Below, in pieces: positions 28,731 to 40,300 of a stretch of DNA of 64,000 nt (within the stretch, counting starts at the first letter, position 1; each line of letters starts with the position of its first letter). Source of the stretch: Martinezella dioscoreae (GTDB lineage Bacteria; Pseudomonadota; Alphaproteobacteria; Rhizobiales; Rhizobiaceae); contig NZ_BLAJ01000003.1 in assembly GCF_009176305.1 (NCBI RefSeq), positions 744,001 to 808,000 of the forward strand. The letters are read 5' to 3'. Made by a program: the position numbers and the translations under genes. Under the pieces are notes generated by a model. It was not told where the DNA came from and made no database searches. It was given only the letters and a program-made list of their open reading frames with translations.

Positions 28731-28818
28731 GCAAAGTCTCCGGTTTCTGCCTTCATAAAGCAGAGCGGCGGACAAATCCCATGACTTTGCCTTAGTGACC
28801 GATCGATTTTGGTGATGA

Positions 28819-28853
28819 ATAAAGCCCCGGTCCTCGCCTGGACGGGGGCTTCG
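28819..28853 (-). terminator. Intrinsic terminator after mscL
   Basis: Read on the minus strand, a GC-rich stem (AAGCCCCCGTCC / GGACCGGGGCTT, one mismatch) with a 6-base loop is followed by TTTATT. It begins about 24 bases after the mscL stop. Confidence 0.8.
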
Positions 28854-28874
28854 AAAGAAGTTGAATTGGACCTA

Positions 28875-29300
28875 TCACCGTTTGGCGAGAAGATCGCGGA
28901 TTTCGGTGAGCAACTGAACGTCGGCCGGCGGCGGAGCTGCCTCGGCAACCTTCTCTTCCTTGCGCTCGAGCTGGGCACGTAGCGTATTCACGCCCTTGAC
29001 CATCAGGAAGATGATCCAGGCGAGGATGAGGAAGTTAATGAGGACGGTGATGAAGTTGCCGTAAGCGAAGACCGCCCCCTGGGCACGGGCGGCTGCCAGC
29101 GTCGGCGCGTTGACCGCCGAAGAAAGGCCGATGAAATAGTTCGAAAAATCGAAGCCGCCGAAAATCGCGCCGACGATCGGCATGATGATATCGTCAACCA
29201 GCGATTTCACGATGCCGCCGAAAGCGCCGCCGATGATCACGCCGACTGCGAGATCCATGACATTGCCGCGGGCGATAAATGCCTTGAATTCATTTAGCAT
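28875..29300 (-). CDS. mscL: Large-conductance mechanosensitive channel MscL
   Basis: MscL opens under membrane tension and releases solutes during hypo-osmotic shock. The 141-residue protein has the amphipathic N-terminus [31 protein letters not shown] that becomes TM1, the second helix [20 protein letters not shown], and a C-terminal helical bundle (EIRDLLAKR). Length and sequence are typical. Confidence 0.97.
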   Translation of the reverse strand: MLNEFKAFIARGNVMDLAVGVIIGGAFGGIVKSLVDDIIMPIVGAIFGGFDFSNYFIGLSSAVNAPTLAAARAQGAVFAYGNFITVLINFLILAWIIFLMVKGVNTLRAQLERKEEKVAEAAPPPADVQLLTEIRDLLAKR

Positions 29301-29330
29301 TGAGCAGTCCCCTTCGCGTTGCCGTTGAAT

Positions 29331-29537
29331 TCACTGATGATAATTAGCACCATCTTTTTCCTTATTTTTCAACAGCAAATTGACCAGGAGCCTTGTCCAG
29401 GCATGAATATCCCATGATAATTTCGCCGCATTGGCAACTTTAGGGTGCATATATTCGGCAGCTTGTTCGTCAGTTGCGAGCAACCAAGCCGAGGTCCCAG
29501 AATGTACATCAGGGATCTCGGGTGAGTCGTTCGGCAT
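29331..29537 (-). CDS. Small hypothetical protein between tetR and mscL
   Basis: A 68-codon frame from ATG 29537 (or a GTG at 29567 overlapping the tetR end) gives an acidic soluble peptide beginning MPNDSPEIPDVHSG and containing KLSWDIHAWTRLLVNLLLKN. I recognise no domain. The AT content is higher than in neighbouring genes. The gene might be real and coupled to tetR, or it may be a decayed remnant. Confidence 0.35.
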   Translation of the reverse strand: MPNDSPEIPDVHSGTSAWLLATDEQAAEYMHPKVANAAKLSWDIHAWTRLLVNLLLKNKEKDGANYHQ

Positions 29538-29550
29538 AGTCAGCCGCGCT

Positions 29551-30117
29551 TCAAGCGCTGACTGCACTCTCCCGCATCACCTTCGCGACGAGCTTGCGAA
29601 CGTAGTCAGGAGCGGGCGCCTGGTCGAAGAGAATGCGATAGATGATCGGCGAGATGACGTGATCCATCAGCTCCACCAAAGTCGGAAAGGGCTCGCCAGC
29701 CGCCTCCGCCCGCGCAATAAATACGCTTAGTTGGCAGCGTGTATAGGTGCAGCATTTTTCCGCATTTGCGCTATCGGGTACCGCGAGAACATCGCGCAGC
29801 AGTTGCCGTCCGACTCCCGAGGCCATTTCATCGGCATATTGCTCGACCCAGGCCTCCAGGTCCTCCCGGGCGCTGCCAATCCTAGCGGGCTCGCCTTCAG
29901 GCTGCAGGCGTGAGGCGGCAACATCCGCCAGAAGCTTTTGAAGGTCGCCCCAGCGGCGATAGATCGTCGACGGCGTGACATTGGCGCGCTGCGCGATCAG
30001 CGGGATCGTCACATTGGCGCGATCCATCGTCGCCAGCATGTCGCGGACGGATTGATGCACGGCCGCTTGCACTCTGGCGCTGCGCCCGCCGGGGCGGGGA
30101 TTTTCTCTGTAGCCCAT
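29551..30117 (-). CDS. TetR-family transcriptional regulator
   Basis: The 188-residue protein has a TetR-type N-terminal helix-turn-helix (VTIPLIAQRANVTPSTIYRRWGDLQKLLADVAASRL) and an all-helical C-terminal ligand domain. It is divergent from an MFS exporter gene 138 bases away, the classic arrangement of a drug- or metabolite-responsive repressor. An inverted repeat 34 bases upstream of its start (30151-30173) is the likely operator. Confidence 0.9.
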   Translation of the reverse strand: MGYRENPRPGGRSARVQAAVHQSVRDMLATMDRANVTIPLIAQRANVTPSTIYRRWGDLQKLLADVAASRLQPEGEPARIGSAREDLEAWVEQYADEMASGVGRQLLRDVLAVPDSANAEKCCTYTRCQLSVFIARAEAAGEPFPTLVELMDHVISPIIYRILFDQAPAPDYVRKLVAKVMRESAVSA

Positions 30118-30150
30118 AAGCCCTTGCCAATTTTTCCCGTTTTGCGGATC

Positions 30151-30173
30151 GTGAATGATCCGTGGACATTCAC
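30151..30173. promoter_or_regulatory. Inverted repeat, putative TetR operator
   Basis: GTGAATG (30151-30157), nine bases, then CATTCAC (30167-30173) form a perfect 7-bp inverted repeat in the tetR/MFS intergenic region. Next to it, CTAACGCAA occurs twice as a direct repeat (30173-30181 and 30219-30227), the second copy 29 bases before the MFS start. Confidence 0.6.
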
Positions 30174-30255
30174 TAACGCAAATTATTTGTTTTTATACAT
30201 CAGGCGCCCTATATGCGTCTAACGCAATCTTTTAGCTTTAGGTAGGATATAGTCG

Positions 30256-31467
30256 ATGACCGAACTCGATTCCACCGGCAGCGCTCCGATTTCACCAGCC
30301 AGACGCCTGGCGCCTTTCTATTATGCCGCAACCAGCGCGCTGTTTTTGGCTGCCTCGTCCGTACCGACGCCTCTCTATCGCCTTTATCAGCAGGCCTTTG
30401 CCTTTTCGCCGGTGCTGCTTACGGTGATCTTCGCCGTCTATGCCTTCTCCCTTCTCGCCGCGCTCCTCATCGTCGGCTCGATCTCCGACCATCTCGGCCG
30501 TCGGCCTGTGATCTTTGCTTCGATCCTCCTCAATATGGTGGCGATAGTATTGTTTTTAATGGCCAGGGGTTCGGATTGGCTGATTGCCGCCCGCATCGTG
30601 CAGGGCTTCGCGACGGGCACTGCCGTCAGTTCCGTCGGTGCCGCGCTTGTCGATCTCGATCCGATCAGAGGATCGATCACCAACAGCCTTGCCCCGCTTG
30701 TGGGCATGGCGATCGGCGCGATCGGTACGAGCCTGCTGATCCAGTTCGCGCCGGCCCCGACCGTGCTCGTCTATATCGTCACGCTTGCCCTGCTGGCGCT
30801 GCAAGCCGCGCTGCTATGGCTGATGCCGGAGACTACGAGCCGAAGGACCGGCGTGCTCGCATCGCTGAAGCCGGAAGTCGCCGTTCCCCAGCAGGCGCGG
30901 CGGACGCTGCTAGCGCTGACGCCGATCAATATCGCCGTCTGGGCGCTCGCCGGCTTCTATCTGTCGCTGGTGCCCTCGCTGGTCAGCGCCACGACCGGCA
31001 GCACGGCGCCGCTGGTCGGCGGTTCTGTAGTCGGGGCATTGACGATCAGCGGTGCGGCCGCGGTGTTCCTGTTGCGTAAGCGATCCACCGCCGCGATCAT
31101 GAAGTTCGGCATACCAACCATGTGCCTCGGCATACTGACCATCATCGCCGGCATGCATGCAGCTGAAGTGTCGATCCTCGCCCTGGGAACTGTGATTGCC
31201 GGCTCGGGCTTCGGGGCGGTTTTCCTCGGCACGGTCAGAAGCATCATGCCACTGGCAAAGCCCGACGAACGCGCCGGGCTGCTCTCCGCCTTCTACATCC
31301 AGAGCTACCTCGCCTTCAGCGTCCCTGCCATCCTCGCCGGCTTCCTGTCGAAAGCGCTCGGCTTTGCCGAGGCTGCCGATATCTATGCGGCGGCGATCCT
31401 TCTACTCATCGGCTGGGGCGTCGTTGCGCTGAGGGCGGGGCAAGAGAAGCCATTGAGCAACGCGTAA
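30256..31467 (+). CDS. MFS transporter, probable efflux pump
   Basis: The 403-residue protein has twelve predicted helices, with SSVPTPLYRLYQQAFAFSPVLLTVIFAVYAF at helices 1-2 and the MFS motif A region GSISDHLGRRPVIFAS between helices 2 and 3. Together with the divergent tetR gene it looks like a regulated exporter of a toxic compound. The substrate is not predictable. Confidence 0.88.
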   Translation: MTELDSTGSAPISPARRLAPFYYAATSALFLAASSVPTPLYRLYQQAFAFSPVLLTVIFAVYAFSLLAALLIVGSISDHLGRRPVIFASILLNMVAIVLFLMARGSDWLIAARIVQGFATGTAVSSVGAALVDLDPIRGSITNSLAPLVGMAIGAIGTSLLIQFAPAPTVLVYIVTLALLALQAALLWLMPETTSRRTGVLASLKPEVAVPQQARRTLLALTPINIAVWALAGFYLSLVPSLVSATTGSTAPLVGGSVVGALTISGAAAVFLLRKRSTAAIMKFGIPTMCLGILTIIAGMHAAEVSILALGTVIAGSGFGAVFLGTVRSIMPLAKPDERAGLLSAFYIQSYLAFSVPAILAGFLSKALGFAEAADIYAAAILLLIGWGVVALRAGQEKPLSNA

Positions 31468-31512
31468 GCAAAATCTTACGTATTCGCCATTGATCTAGGC
31501 TGAACCAATCAA

Positions 31513-31550
31513 CAAAAAAGGGCCGCTCCTGACAGGGGCGGCCCATGATT
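31513..31550 (-). terminator. Intrinsic terminator of the fad operon
   Basis: GGGCCGCTCC / GGGGCGGCCC (one G-T pair) with a 5-base loop; on the minus strand the stem is followed by CTTTTTTG. It lies about 30 bases after the fadB stop. On the plus strand it lacks a T-run but may also stop MFS transcripts. Confidence 0.85.
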
Positions 31551-31574
31551 TGTCGCGAGCAATAGCTCTCCGGT

Positions 31575-33785
31575 TCAGGCCGCCTTCTTGGCGCCATAGG
31601 GATCGAAGCGGCCGTAGAAGGTCTCGCCCTTTGCGGCCATATCCTTCAGAAGCGCTGTGGGCTGGAAATGCGGGCCGTAGGGGGCCGCCAGCTTTTCGCA
31701 GAGCTCCACGAAAGCCTTCACACCCATGCCATCGATGTAGGACAGCGCACCGCCGGTATAGGGAGCGAAGCCGAAGCCGAGGATGGAGCCGACATCGGCT
31801 TCGCGCGGATCGGTGACTATGCCTTCTTCGATGGTGCGGGCAGCTTCCAGCGCGATCGTGACGAGGAAGCGTTGCTTTAGCACGTTGACATCGATCTCAT
31901 CGGCCTTCTTCTGCGGATAGAGATCCTTGAGGCCTGGCCAGAGCGACTTCTTCGCCGGCTTCGGCGGGTAATCGTAGAAGCCTTTGGAGTTCTTCCGTCC
32001 TAAACGACCCTCGCCTTCGACGAGACCGCTGATCAGCTGCATATGACGCGGGTCGACGGCTTTCTCGCCGAGATCGGCAACCGTCGCCTTCAGGATCTTG
32101 TAGGACAGATCGATGGCGACTTCGTCGTTCAGCGCCAGAGGCCCGACCGGCATGCCGGCCATCTTGGCGGCGTTTTCGATCATAGCCGCGGGCACGCCCT
32201 CGATCAGCATGTCATAGGCTTCGTGGATATAGCGGAAGACGCAGCGATTGACGAAGAAGCCACGGGTATCATTGACGACGATCGGCGTCTTCTTGATGGC
32301 GGCGACATAGTCGAGCGCAACCGCCAGCGCATGGTCGCCGGTTTCCTTCCCGAGGATGACTTCAGTCAGCATCATCTTCTCGACCGGCGAGAAGAAGTGG
32401 ACGCCGATGAAATCGGCCGGCCGCTTGGAATTCTTCGCAAGGCCCGTGATCGGCAGCGTCGAGGTATTGGAGGCGAAGACGGCGCCCGCGGGCAGCACGG
32501 CTTCGACGGCCTCGATAACGGCCTTCTTGACGTCGCGATCCTCGAACACGGCTTCGATGACGAGATCGGCATCCTTCAGATCGGCATAATCCGCCGACGG
32601 CGTGATGCGGGAGAGCAGAGCAGCGCCTTCGTCCTGCGTCAGCCTTCCCTTACCGATCGAATCCTTGACCAGCCCCTCGCCGACGCTCTTGCCCTTGGTT
32701 GCGGCTTCGATATCGCGGTCGATAAGCGTGACCGGGATGCCGGCTGCTGCGGTGACATAGGCGATGGACGCGCCCATGAAGCCGGCGCCGACGACGCCGA
32801 CCTTCTTCAGCTCCGTCTTCGGCTGGCCGGCCGGGCGTCGGGCACCCTTGCCGAGTTCCTGCATGGAGATGAACAGCGAGCGGATCATCGAATAGGCTTC
32901 GGTGGTCTGCAGCACATGCGTGAAATAGCGCTGCTCGATCTTCAGGCCGGTATCGAAGGGAACCTGCAGGCCTTCATAGACGCATTTGAGGATGGCGAGC
33001 GCTGCCGGATAATTGCCCGATGTCTCACGGCGCAGGATGGCCGGGGCTGCCGGCCAAAGCTGAGCTGCGGCCGGCGTCCAGATGCCGCCGCCTGGTGCCT
33101 TGAAGCCCTTTTCGTCCCAGGGAGCTACCGGCTTCAGGCCATCCTTGATCATCTGCTTGGCTGCCGGGATAAGCTGATCCGGCTCGACCACCTGATGCAC
33201 CAGGTTCATCGCTTTGGCGCGTGCTGCCGTCAGCGACTGGCCCGTCGTCATCATCTGCAGGGCGGATTGTGCATCCGTCAGGCGCGAGACGCGCTGCGTG
33301 CCGCCGGCGCCGGGGAAGATGCCGACCTTGACTTCGGGCAGCGCGATCTTGACGCTCTTGGCACTGGACGCGACGCGGCCGTGGCAGGCGAGCGACAGCT
33401 CGAAAGCGCCACCCATGCAGGTGCCGTTGATGGCCGAAACCCAGGGCTTGCCGCAGGTTTCGAGCTTGCGGAACAGGCCCGTCATGCGTCCCACCAGATC
33501 GAAGAGCTTCTGCGTGGCAGCGGCCGGATCCTTCGCCTTTTCCTCCTGATAGAAGGAAAACATCGACTTGATCATCGAGAGATCGGCGCCGCCGGAGAAG
33601 GAGGACTTGCCAGAGGTGAAGACCACGCCCTTGACGGCCGCATCGGCAACCGTGGCATCGATGATAGCGTTCAGCTCTTCCAGGATCTCGGCGGTGAAGA
33701 CGTTCATGGACTTGTCGGGCATGTCCCACGTAACGAGGGCGATGCCGTCTGCGTCGGTTTCGACGGTGAAATTCGTGTAAGCCAT
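31575..33785 (-). CDS. fadB: Fatty-acid oxidation multifunctional enzyme: enoyl-CoA hydratase / 3-hydroxyacyl-CoA dehydrogenase
   Basis: The 736-residue enzyme catalyses hydration and NAD-dependent oxidation steps of beta-oxidation. The N-terminal crotonase domain ([51 protein letters not shown]) is followed at about residue 355 by the Rossmann motif [19 protein letters not shown] and the dehydrogenase C-terminal domains with FSPVEKM and [13 protein letters not shown] 33785 follows GAGGAGGGG. It is the last gene of the fadE-fadA-fadB operon. Confidence 0.95.
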   Translation of the reverse strand: MAYTNFTVETDADGIALVTWDMPDKSMNVFTAEILEELNAIIDATVADAAVKGVVFTSGKSSFSGGADLSMIKSMFSFYQEEKAKDPAAATQKLFDLVGRMTGLFRKLETCGKPWVSAINGTCMGGAFELSLACHGRVASSAKSVKIALPEVKVGIFPGAGGTQRVSRLTDAQSALQMMTTGQSLTAARAKAMNLVHQVVEPDQLIPAAKQMIKDGLKPVAPWDEKGFKAPGGGIWTPAAAQLWPAAPAILRRETSGNYPAALAILKCVYEGLQVPFDTGLKIEQRYFTHVLQTTEAYSMIRSLFISMQELGKGARRPAGQPKTELKKVGVVGAGFMGASIAYVTAAAGIPVTLIDRDIEAATKGKSVGEGLVKDSIGKGRLTQDEGAALLSRITPSADYADLKDADLVIEAVFEDRDVKKAVIEAVEAVLPAGAVFASNTSTLPITGLAKNSKRPADFIGVHFFSPVEKMMLTEVILGKETGDHALAVALDYVAAIKKTPIVVNDTRGFFVNRCVFRYIHEAYDMLIEGVPAAMIENAAKMAGMPVGPLALNDEVAIDLSYKILKATVADLGEKAVDPRHMQLISGLVEGEGRLGRKNSKGFYDYPPKPAKKSLWPGLKDLYPQKKADEIDVNVLKQRFLVTIALEAARTIEEGIVTDPREADVGSILGFGFAPYTGGALSYIDGMGVKAFVELCEKLAAPYGPHFQPTALLKDMAAKGETFYGRFDPYGAKKAA

Positions 33786-33798
33786 TGGTTTCCCCTCC

Positions 33799-35007
33799 TC
33801 AGACGCGTTCGATGATCGTGGCCGTGCCCATACCGGCACCGATGCAGAGCGTAACCAGCGCCGTGTTGAGGTCGCGGCGTTCCAGCTCATCGAGCACGGT
33901 GCCGAGGATCATAGCGCCGGTGGCACCGAGCGGATGGCCCATGGCAATCGCGCCGCCATTGACGTTGATCTTGTCGTGCTCGATATCGAAAGCTTGCATG
34001 TAGCGCAGCACGACGGCGGCAAAGGCTTCGTTGAGTTCGAAGAGATCAATATCGGCAAGCGTCAAGCCGCTGCGCTTCAAGAGCTTTTCGGTAACGTCGA
34101 CCGGGCCGGTCAGCATCAGCGCCGGGTCGGAGCCGATATTGGCGAAGGCCTTGATGCGGCCACGCGGCTTCAGCCCCATGCTTTCACCGCCCGCCTTGGA
34201 GCCGAGCAGCACAGCAGCGGCGCCATCGACGATGCCGGAAGAGTTGCCGGCATGGTGGACGTAGTTGATGCGTTCGACTTCCGGATGAGCCTGAATGCCG
34301 ACAGCTTCGAAGCCTCCCATCTCGCCGGGCATCTGGAAGGACGGATTGAGCGAGGCGAGCGCCTGCATGTCCGTGCCGGGACGCATGTGCTCATCGCGGT
34401 CGAGAATGGTCAGGCCGTTAACATCCTTCACCGGAATGACGGAATTCTTGAAGTAGCCCTTCTCCCAGGCATTGGCGGCGCGCTTCTGGCTTTCGACGGC
34501 ATAGGCATCGACGTCATCGCGCGAGAAACCGTATTTGGTGGCGATGAGATCGGCCGATACGCCCTGCGGCATGAAATAGGCCGGGAAGTTGACGGAGGGG
34601 TCCATGAACCAGGCACCACCCGACATGCCCAAGCCGACGCGCGACATGCTTTCTACACCACCGGCGATGACGATGTCATCAGCCCCTTGCGCGATCTTGG
34701 CCGCGCCGAAATTCACGGCGTCAAGGCCCGAGGCGCAGAAGCGGGAAATTTGCATGCCAGGCGCCTTGGTGGAATAGCCGGCTTCGAAGGCAGCGCCCCT
34801 CGGGATAACGGCGCCTGCTTCCATGACAGGATCGACGCAGCCCATAATGATGTCGTCAACCGTTTCGGTATCGAGGCCGTTGCGGTCGCGGATCGCCTCC
34901 AGCGTTTTCGCAGCGAGGCGAACGGAGGGCACTTCGTGCAGCGCCCCATCCTTCTTGCCCCGCCCGCGCGGCGTGCGCACGTGGTCGTAAATGAAAACCT
35001 CGGTCAT
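33799..35007 (-). CDS. fadA: Acetyl-CoA C-acyltransferase (3-ketoacyl-CoA thiolase)
   Basis: The thiolase releases acetyl-CoA in the last step of beta-oxidation. The 402 residues show the active-site Cys in [16 protein letters not shown], the loop [15 protein letters not shown], the His in [18 protein letters not shown] and the second Cys in [14 protein letters not shown]. It sits 13 bases before fadB and 35 after the acyl-CoA dehydrogenase gene. Confidence 0.95.
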   Translation of the reverse strand: MTEVFIYDHVRTPRGRGKKDGALHEVPSVRLAAKTLEAIRDRNGLDTETVDDIIMGCVDPVMEAGAVIPRGAAFEAGYSTKAPGMQISRFCASGLDAVNFGAAKIAQGADDIVIAGGVESMSRVGLGMSGGAWFMDPSVNFPAYFMPQGVSADLIATKYGFSRDDVDAYAVESQKRAANAWEKGYFKNSVIPVKDVNGLTILDRDEHMRPGTDMQALASLNPSFQMPGEMGGFEAVGIQAHPEVERINYVHHAGNSSGIVDGAAAVLLGSKAGGESMGLKPRGRIKAFANIGSDPALMLTGPVDVTEKLLKRSGLTLADIDLFELNEAFAAVVLRYMQAFDIEHDKINVNGGAIAMGHPLGATGAMILGTVLDELERRDLNTALVTLCIGAGMGTATIIERV

Positions 35008-35042
35008 GTCTCATCTCCCTGCAGCGGCTGGCGCCGCCTTGA

Positions 35043-36839
35043 TCAAAAGGCTTCCGCCGCCAGTTCCATCATCGTGTCGGCACCGGTTTCGATGCGCGCC
35101 TTGCGCAGCGCCGTTTCCGGCATGATGCGCTCCATGTAGAACCGTGCCGTGACAAGCTTGTTCTTCAGATAATCCTCGCGCGCACTGTCGCCAGCCGCAA
35201 GGCCTGCCTGCGCCGCCTTGGCCATCTTCGCCCACATGTAGCCAAGAACGACGAGGCCAAAGAGGTGCATGTAATCGGTCGAGCCGGCACCGGCATTGTC
35301 GGGCTTGGCCATGGCATTCTGCATGAACCACATGGTCGCGGCCTGTACATCGTTCAAGCCCTTCTTCAGATGCTTGGTGAAGAAGGCCATCTGCTCGTCG
35401 CTGCGGTTTTCCTCGCAGAAATCGCCGATTTCCTTGAAGAGTGCCATGACGGCGCGGCCGCCGTTCAGCGCCAGCTTGCGGCCCACGAGATCGAGCGCCT
35501 GAATGCCGTTGGCGCCTTCATAGATCATGGTGATGCGGGCATCGCGGACATACTGGCTCATGCCGTGCTCTTCGATATAGCCGTGACCACCGAAGACCTG
35601 CTGTGCCATGACGGCATGCTCGAAGCCCTTGTCGGTCAGGACGCCCTTCAGGATCGGCGTCGCCAGACCCAGGATATCGTCAGCTGCCTGGCGGTCCTTC
35701 TCATCCGGGGAGCGATGGGCGATATCTGATTTCAGCGCCGTCCAGAGCAGGAAGGCGCGGCCCGCCTCGTTGAAGGCGCGGATCGTCATCAGCGAGCGAC
35801 GGATATCCGGATGGACGATGATCGGGTCCGCCTTCTTGTCGGGCTCCTTCGGGCCGGAGAGCGAGCGGCCCTGGATGCGCTCGCGGGCATAATTGGCCGC
35901 GTTCTGATAGGCGATCTCGGCGATGGAGAGACCCTGCAGGCCGACGCCGAGGCGAGCCTCGTTCATCATCACGAACATGGCGTTGAGGCCCTTGTTCTCC
36001 GCACCGATCAGGAAGCCTGTGGCCTCATCATAGTTCATGACGCAAGTGGCATTGCCGTGGATGCCCATCTTGTGCTCGATCGCGCCGCAGGAGACAGGGT
36101 TGCGATCACCGAGCGAACCATCATCCTTGACGAGGAACTTCGGCACGATGAAGAGTGAGATGCCCTTGGTGCCTTCGGGTGCACCTTCGATGCGGGCAAG
36201 GACGAGATGGACGATATTATCCGTCATGTCGTGCTCGCCGGCGGAAATGAAGATCTTCTGGCCTGATATCTTGTAGCTGCCGTCGGCTTGCGGAACCGCC
36301 TTGGTGCGCAGCAAGCCGAGATCGGTGCCGCAATGCGGTTCGGTGAGGTTCATGGTGCCGGACCAGCTGCCCTCGACCATCTTCGGCAGATAGGTCTGCT
36401 TCTGCGCGTCCGAGCCATGGACGAGGATCGCCGCGATCGCGCCCTGCGTCAGGCCCGGATACATCATCAGCGACATGTTGGCGGCGGAGGTATATTCGCC
36501 GACGGCGCAGTGCAGCACATAGGGAAGCCCCTGCCCGCCGAATTCTTCCGGCACGGCAAGACCCAGCCAGCCGCCTTCGCGATAGGCGCGATAGGCTTCC
36601 TTGAAGCCCTTCGGCGTGGAGACGGTGCCGTCGTCATGGCGCACGCAACCCTCCTGATCGCCGGAATAATTGAGCGGGAAAAGCACCTCTTCCGACATCT
36701 TGGCCGCTTCGCCGACGATCGCCTCGATCATGTCAGGCGTGGCATCGGCATAACCCGGAAGATTGTTGTAGCGCTCCAGCCCAAGCACATCGTTCAGGAC
36801 GAAGAGCGTATCGTTCACCGGGGCCTTGTAGACTGGCAT
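35043..36839 (-). CDS. Acyl-CoA dehydrogenase (FadE/DmdC-type, 598 residues)
   Basis: This flavoenzyme introduces the alpha-beta double bond in acyl-CoA. It belongs to the longer (about 600-residue) group that has an extra N-terminal segment ([20 protein letters not shown]) and a helical C-terminal domain. FAD-binding motifs [19 protein letters not shown] and the catalytic region [43 protein letters not shown] are clear. It is the first gene of the operon; a 22-bp palindrome lies 68 bases upstream. Confidence 0.94.
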   Translation of the reverse strand: MPVYKAPVNDTLFVLNDVLGLERYNNLPGYADATPDMIEAIVGEAAKMSEEVLFPLNYSGDQEGCVRHDDGTVSTPKGFKEAYRAYREGGWLGLAVPEEFGGQGLPYVLHCAVGEYTSAANMSLMMYPGLTQGAIAAILVHGSDAQKQTYLPKMVEGSWSGTMNLTEPHCGTDLGLLRTKAVPQADGSYKISGQKIFISAGEHDMTDNIVHLVLARIEGAPEGTKGISLFIVPKFLVKDDGSLGDRNPVSCGAIEHKMGIHGNATCVMNYDEATGFLIGAENKGLNAMFVMMNEARLGVGLQGLSIAEIAYQNAANYARERIQGRSLSGPKEPDKKADPIIVHPDIRRSLMTIRAFNEAGRAFLLWTALKSDIAHRSPDEKDRQAADDILGLATPILKGVLTDKGFEHAVMAQQVFGGHGYIEEHGMSQYVRDARITMIYEGANGIQALDLVGRKLALNGGRAVMALFKEIGDFCEENRSDEQMAFFTKHLKKGLNDVQAATMWFMQNAMAKPDNAGAGSTDYMHLFGLVVLGYMWAKMAKAAQAGLAAGDSAREDYLKNKLVTARFYMERIMPETALRKARIETGADTMMELAAEAF

Positions 36840-37318
36840 TTCTCGAATTCCTCCAATTCGCCGCCGGACCTTGAGATTCCAGCCACTGTCATACTCTTAC
36901 AAAATATTGACGTTTGCGTAAACGTCAAATTCGTGTCTCGCGGTGAAATTTTAGTGAAGCCGGTGAGGGAGAGCATTCCGCATGTCGCCGATACCTCCCC
37001 TGCCCAAGCAAACTGCTGCTGCCTCAGCGCAAGAATATCAGGCGGCGGTACAGCAGAACCAAAATAAAAGGTTAAGACACCAGGCAAACTTAACGAGTTG
37101 TTTACCACGTTTCGTAAATTGTACGAGTTGAGCAGCAGTGCTTCGCGTTTCTTCAACTTATGCTTGGAAATCGCGCTGTCTATGCCGCTCTGTTTGAGGA
37201 AAGCCAATAGATTTATCCCTTTCCGAACGGCGGGATGCAGACAGCAAGGCGATGCAGCAACGTCTTCTTTCGTCAGCATGACAGCCTGGTGGTCCACAGT
37301 TCGAGGCGAGCAAGAGAT
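36840..37318. other. Regulatory gap between the fad operon and podJ
   Basis: These 479 bases hold the divergent promoters of the acyl-CoA dehydrogenase and podJ. Visible elements are the palindrome at 36907-36928 and a direct repeat ACGAGTTG at 37093-37100 and 37123-37130, 30 bp apart. TTAA at 37072 and 37090 are separated by 14 bases, not the 7 of a CtrA box. No additional gene is seen. Confidence 0.6.
36907..36928. promoter_or_regulatory. Perfect palindrome upstream of the fad operon
   Basis: TTGACGTTT, the spacer GCGT, then AAACGTCAA form a perfect inverted repeat with 9-bp arms, 68 bases upstream of the acyl-CoA dehydrogenase start. TTGACGT/ACGTCAA-type palindromes are reported for regulators of branched-chain and fatty-acid catabolism in Proteobacteria (LiuR-like); the actual regulator is not in this window. 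Confidence 0.7.
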
Positions 37319-40300
37319 ATGAGCGGATCGCGATCAAATCATACCGGAACCAGCGACTGGACGTCGCTGGATGCTCTGAGCCGCACAATCGAGGGGCTGG
37401 AGGCACGCATCGAAGGGCTGATGGGAACCGCCGCCGCGCGCGATACGCGCCAGCGCGTCACCGCCGGCTATGCGCCTGCTCCCGAACGAGCCGCACCCGA
37501 GCGGATGCCGCCCCGCCCCGAACGCGAACAATATGTCAGCCGCGCTTACGAGCGCCCGCTGCGCAACGAACGCCATGAGAGCGACTTTCGCTCCGATCCG
37601 CTTGCCGAAATCCGTCAGCGTCAACGCACGCTGGAAGCAAACCGCGAACGTCTGCAGCCACGGCGTGAGGAAATCGCGCATGCAGAACTGCAGCCGGCAC
37701 GACGTCCGATCGACAGCTATCCCCAGCGCCAGCCGATGCGGGCCGCTGCCGCCGACGCACCGGTCGATATCGCCCAGGCGCTCGTCAACCTTCGCCAGGA
37801 TCTGAAGCGCGACATCGCCGATAGCGTGAGCCGCGAAGTCACCGCCTTGCGCGCCGAAATCCGCGATATCCGCGAAAACGCCGAGGACAAGCATTTCGTC
37901 GCCGATGTCCGCCAGGACATGGCCAGGCTTGCCGACAGCATCAACCAGCTCGCCGGTCAGCCGGAGACTGCCGGACTGAAAGCGGAATTCGATGAGCTGC
38001 GTTCGCTGATGGACGGCCTCGCCCGCGAAGAGTCGCTTCACCATGTCGAGCGCCAGGTGAAGGCGATCGACACGTCGGGCCTGCAGGACGAGCTCGTCTC
38101 GCTGGCCTATCGCCTCGATGACATCAAGCAGCATCTCGGCGGCATGAACGACAGCCCGGCCGTGCATGCGCTGGAAACGAAGCTGCTGACGATCGCAACC
38201 GCGATGGAAAGCCTCGGCTCGATGATGCAGCCGCAGGACCAGGCCATGCAGCGGCTGGAAGGCCGCCTCAGCGGCCTTGCCGACCAGATCGACATGATAA
38301 GCCGCGATGCGGGCCGGCGTCAGCCTGCCGACGACCTTTCCGGTCGTCTCGAAGCGCTCGCCATGCGCATCGACGAACTCGGCAGCGCCAAGGCCGTCGC
38401 CCGCCTCGAAGAGCGCCTGGACCAGCTTTCGCATCTGATGGAGCGTTCGCAGAAGGCCACGCCGCAGCCGGAGCTCGTCACCTATCTCGCCGACATCTCC
38501 CATAAGATCGATGCGCTGGAACATGGGTCTGTCGGCAACGCACTGGCCGACCGGCTGGATTATCTCGCTCGCCGCATCGACGAGATCGATTTCCATCCGT
38601 CCGCGCCAGCCGCAAGCCTCGACGACAGCATGGCGCGTCGCCTCGAAGGCCGCCTCTCCGACATCGCGGCCCGGCTGGAAGCGAGCACTGCCGCTCCGCC
38701 GACGGATACGCAGGCGCTGCGCAGTCTCGAAGAGCAGATCGCCCATCTCTCGACATTGCTGACGGCCGAGCCTCGCGCCGGCGGCGATCATCTGCCTCCA
38801 GATTTCGATCGCCGCATGAGCGCGATCGAGGACTATATGGCGACCAACGACGAATATATCATCGAAGCGGCCCGCCATGCGGCGGAAACCGTCGTCGAAG
38901 CCTATTCGCGCGAAGGCGCAATGGGTCATGGTGCACAGGCGGCCGATATGGCGGCATTGACGGCACTTGCCGAAGACCTTCGTCATCTTGAGGACCTCAG
39001 CCGCGCCAGCGACGAGCGCACGCACCGCACCTTCGAGGCTCTGCACGATACCCTGCTGCAGATCGCCGACCGTCTCGATCACATGGAACAGCGCAAGCCG
39101 GCGCCCGCCATGCCGGCCGCGACATTCGAAAGCGACGTCTTTGCCGAAGAGGATGCTCCGGCGCTGAGGCCGCCAATGGCCGCGCAGCAGAAGGCGGGTC
39201 CGATCATCCGCACGATGGCGCCTGCCGAAGCCTCGGTTTCAGCCGAAGTCGCGGTCGCGCAGGCGATCGACGCCAACACGAAGGCTGAAATCAAGGCGGC
39301 AGCCAAGAAGAGCGGCAAGACCAGCCTGTTTGCCAGCCTCGGCAAGCGCTTCTTCATGCCAGAAAAGGCCGAACCGATCTTTCTGCCGGACCGCCCGGTC
39401 ATCGAGCAGGCGCCGTCGATCGATCCCGCCGACGTGATGCCCGGCGAAGAGGCCAACGAACTGCTGGAGCCGGGCTCCGGCGCGCCTGACATCAAGAAGA
39501 TCCTCGAGCGCGTGCGCGCCAGCCAGAACACGTCGCGCAGCGGAAACGCCCGCCAGCCGAGCGAGAACGAACGGGCCGATTATATCGCGGCCGCCCGCCG
39601 TGCCGCACAGGCCGCGGCCATGGAAGTCGACCAGACGCAGCGCTCGGCTCCTGCTTCCAAGAAAGATGCCAAGAAGGGCGGCGCGTTCTCACGCTTCCGC
39701 CGGCCTATCCTGCTTGCGCTGGGTGCAGTCATGCTCGCCATCATGGCTTATCCGCTGGCGAACACGCTGACACGCGGCCAGAAGGCGCCGGCACCGGCCC
39801 AGGTATCGACAATGGTCGCGCCTGCCGATAGTACCGCGATCAATACCGTCGCTGCCAACACGAACCCGGCCGCCAGCAATCAGCAGCCTGCTGCAAACCA
39901 GGCCGCCGCACCCTCGATTTCCACGACGGAGACGGCGGAAGTCCAGCCTGCACCCACGGCCACCGATCCCGCCGCCGCACCCGCGAATGATCACCTGACG
40001 GCAGCTACGCCGCTCGACGGCAACCAGACGGCAAGCGAAGAGTTGGCTCCTGCCGGCAGCGCACCTGCACAGCAGGCCACCGCCTTCGTTCAGACTGAGA
40101 ACACATCCGCTGCCTCTCCCGCCACCACGCCGGCAGCGCCGGAAATCGCGGTACCCGACGGCATCCAGCCGCCATCGCTCGTCGCTGCCGCTAAATCGGC
40201 CGATCCGGTGGCGCTCTTCGAAATCGGCGCACGCTATACGGATGGCCGCGGCGTTGCTGCCGATATGAAGCAGGCTGCAACCTGGTATCAGCTTTCGGCC

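Noticed and set aside
37072-37093. Possible CtrA box before podJ
   Set aside because: The two TTAA half-sites are 14 bases apart instead of 7.
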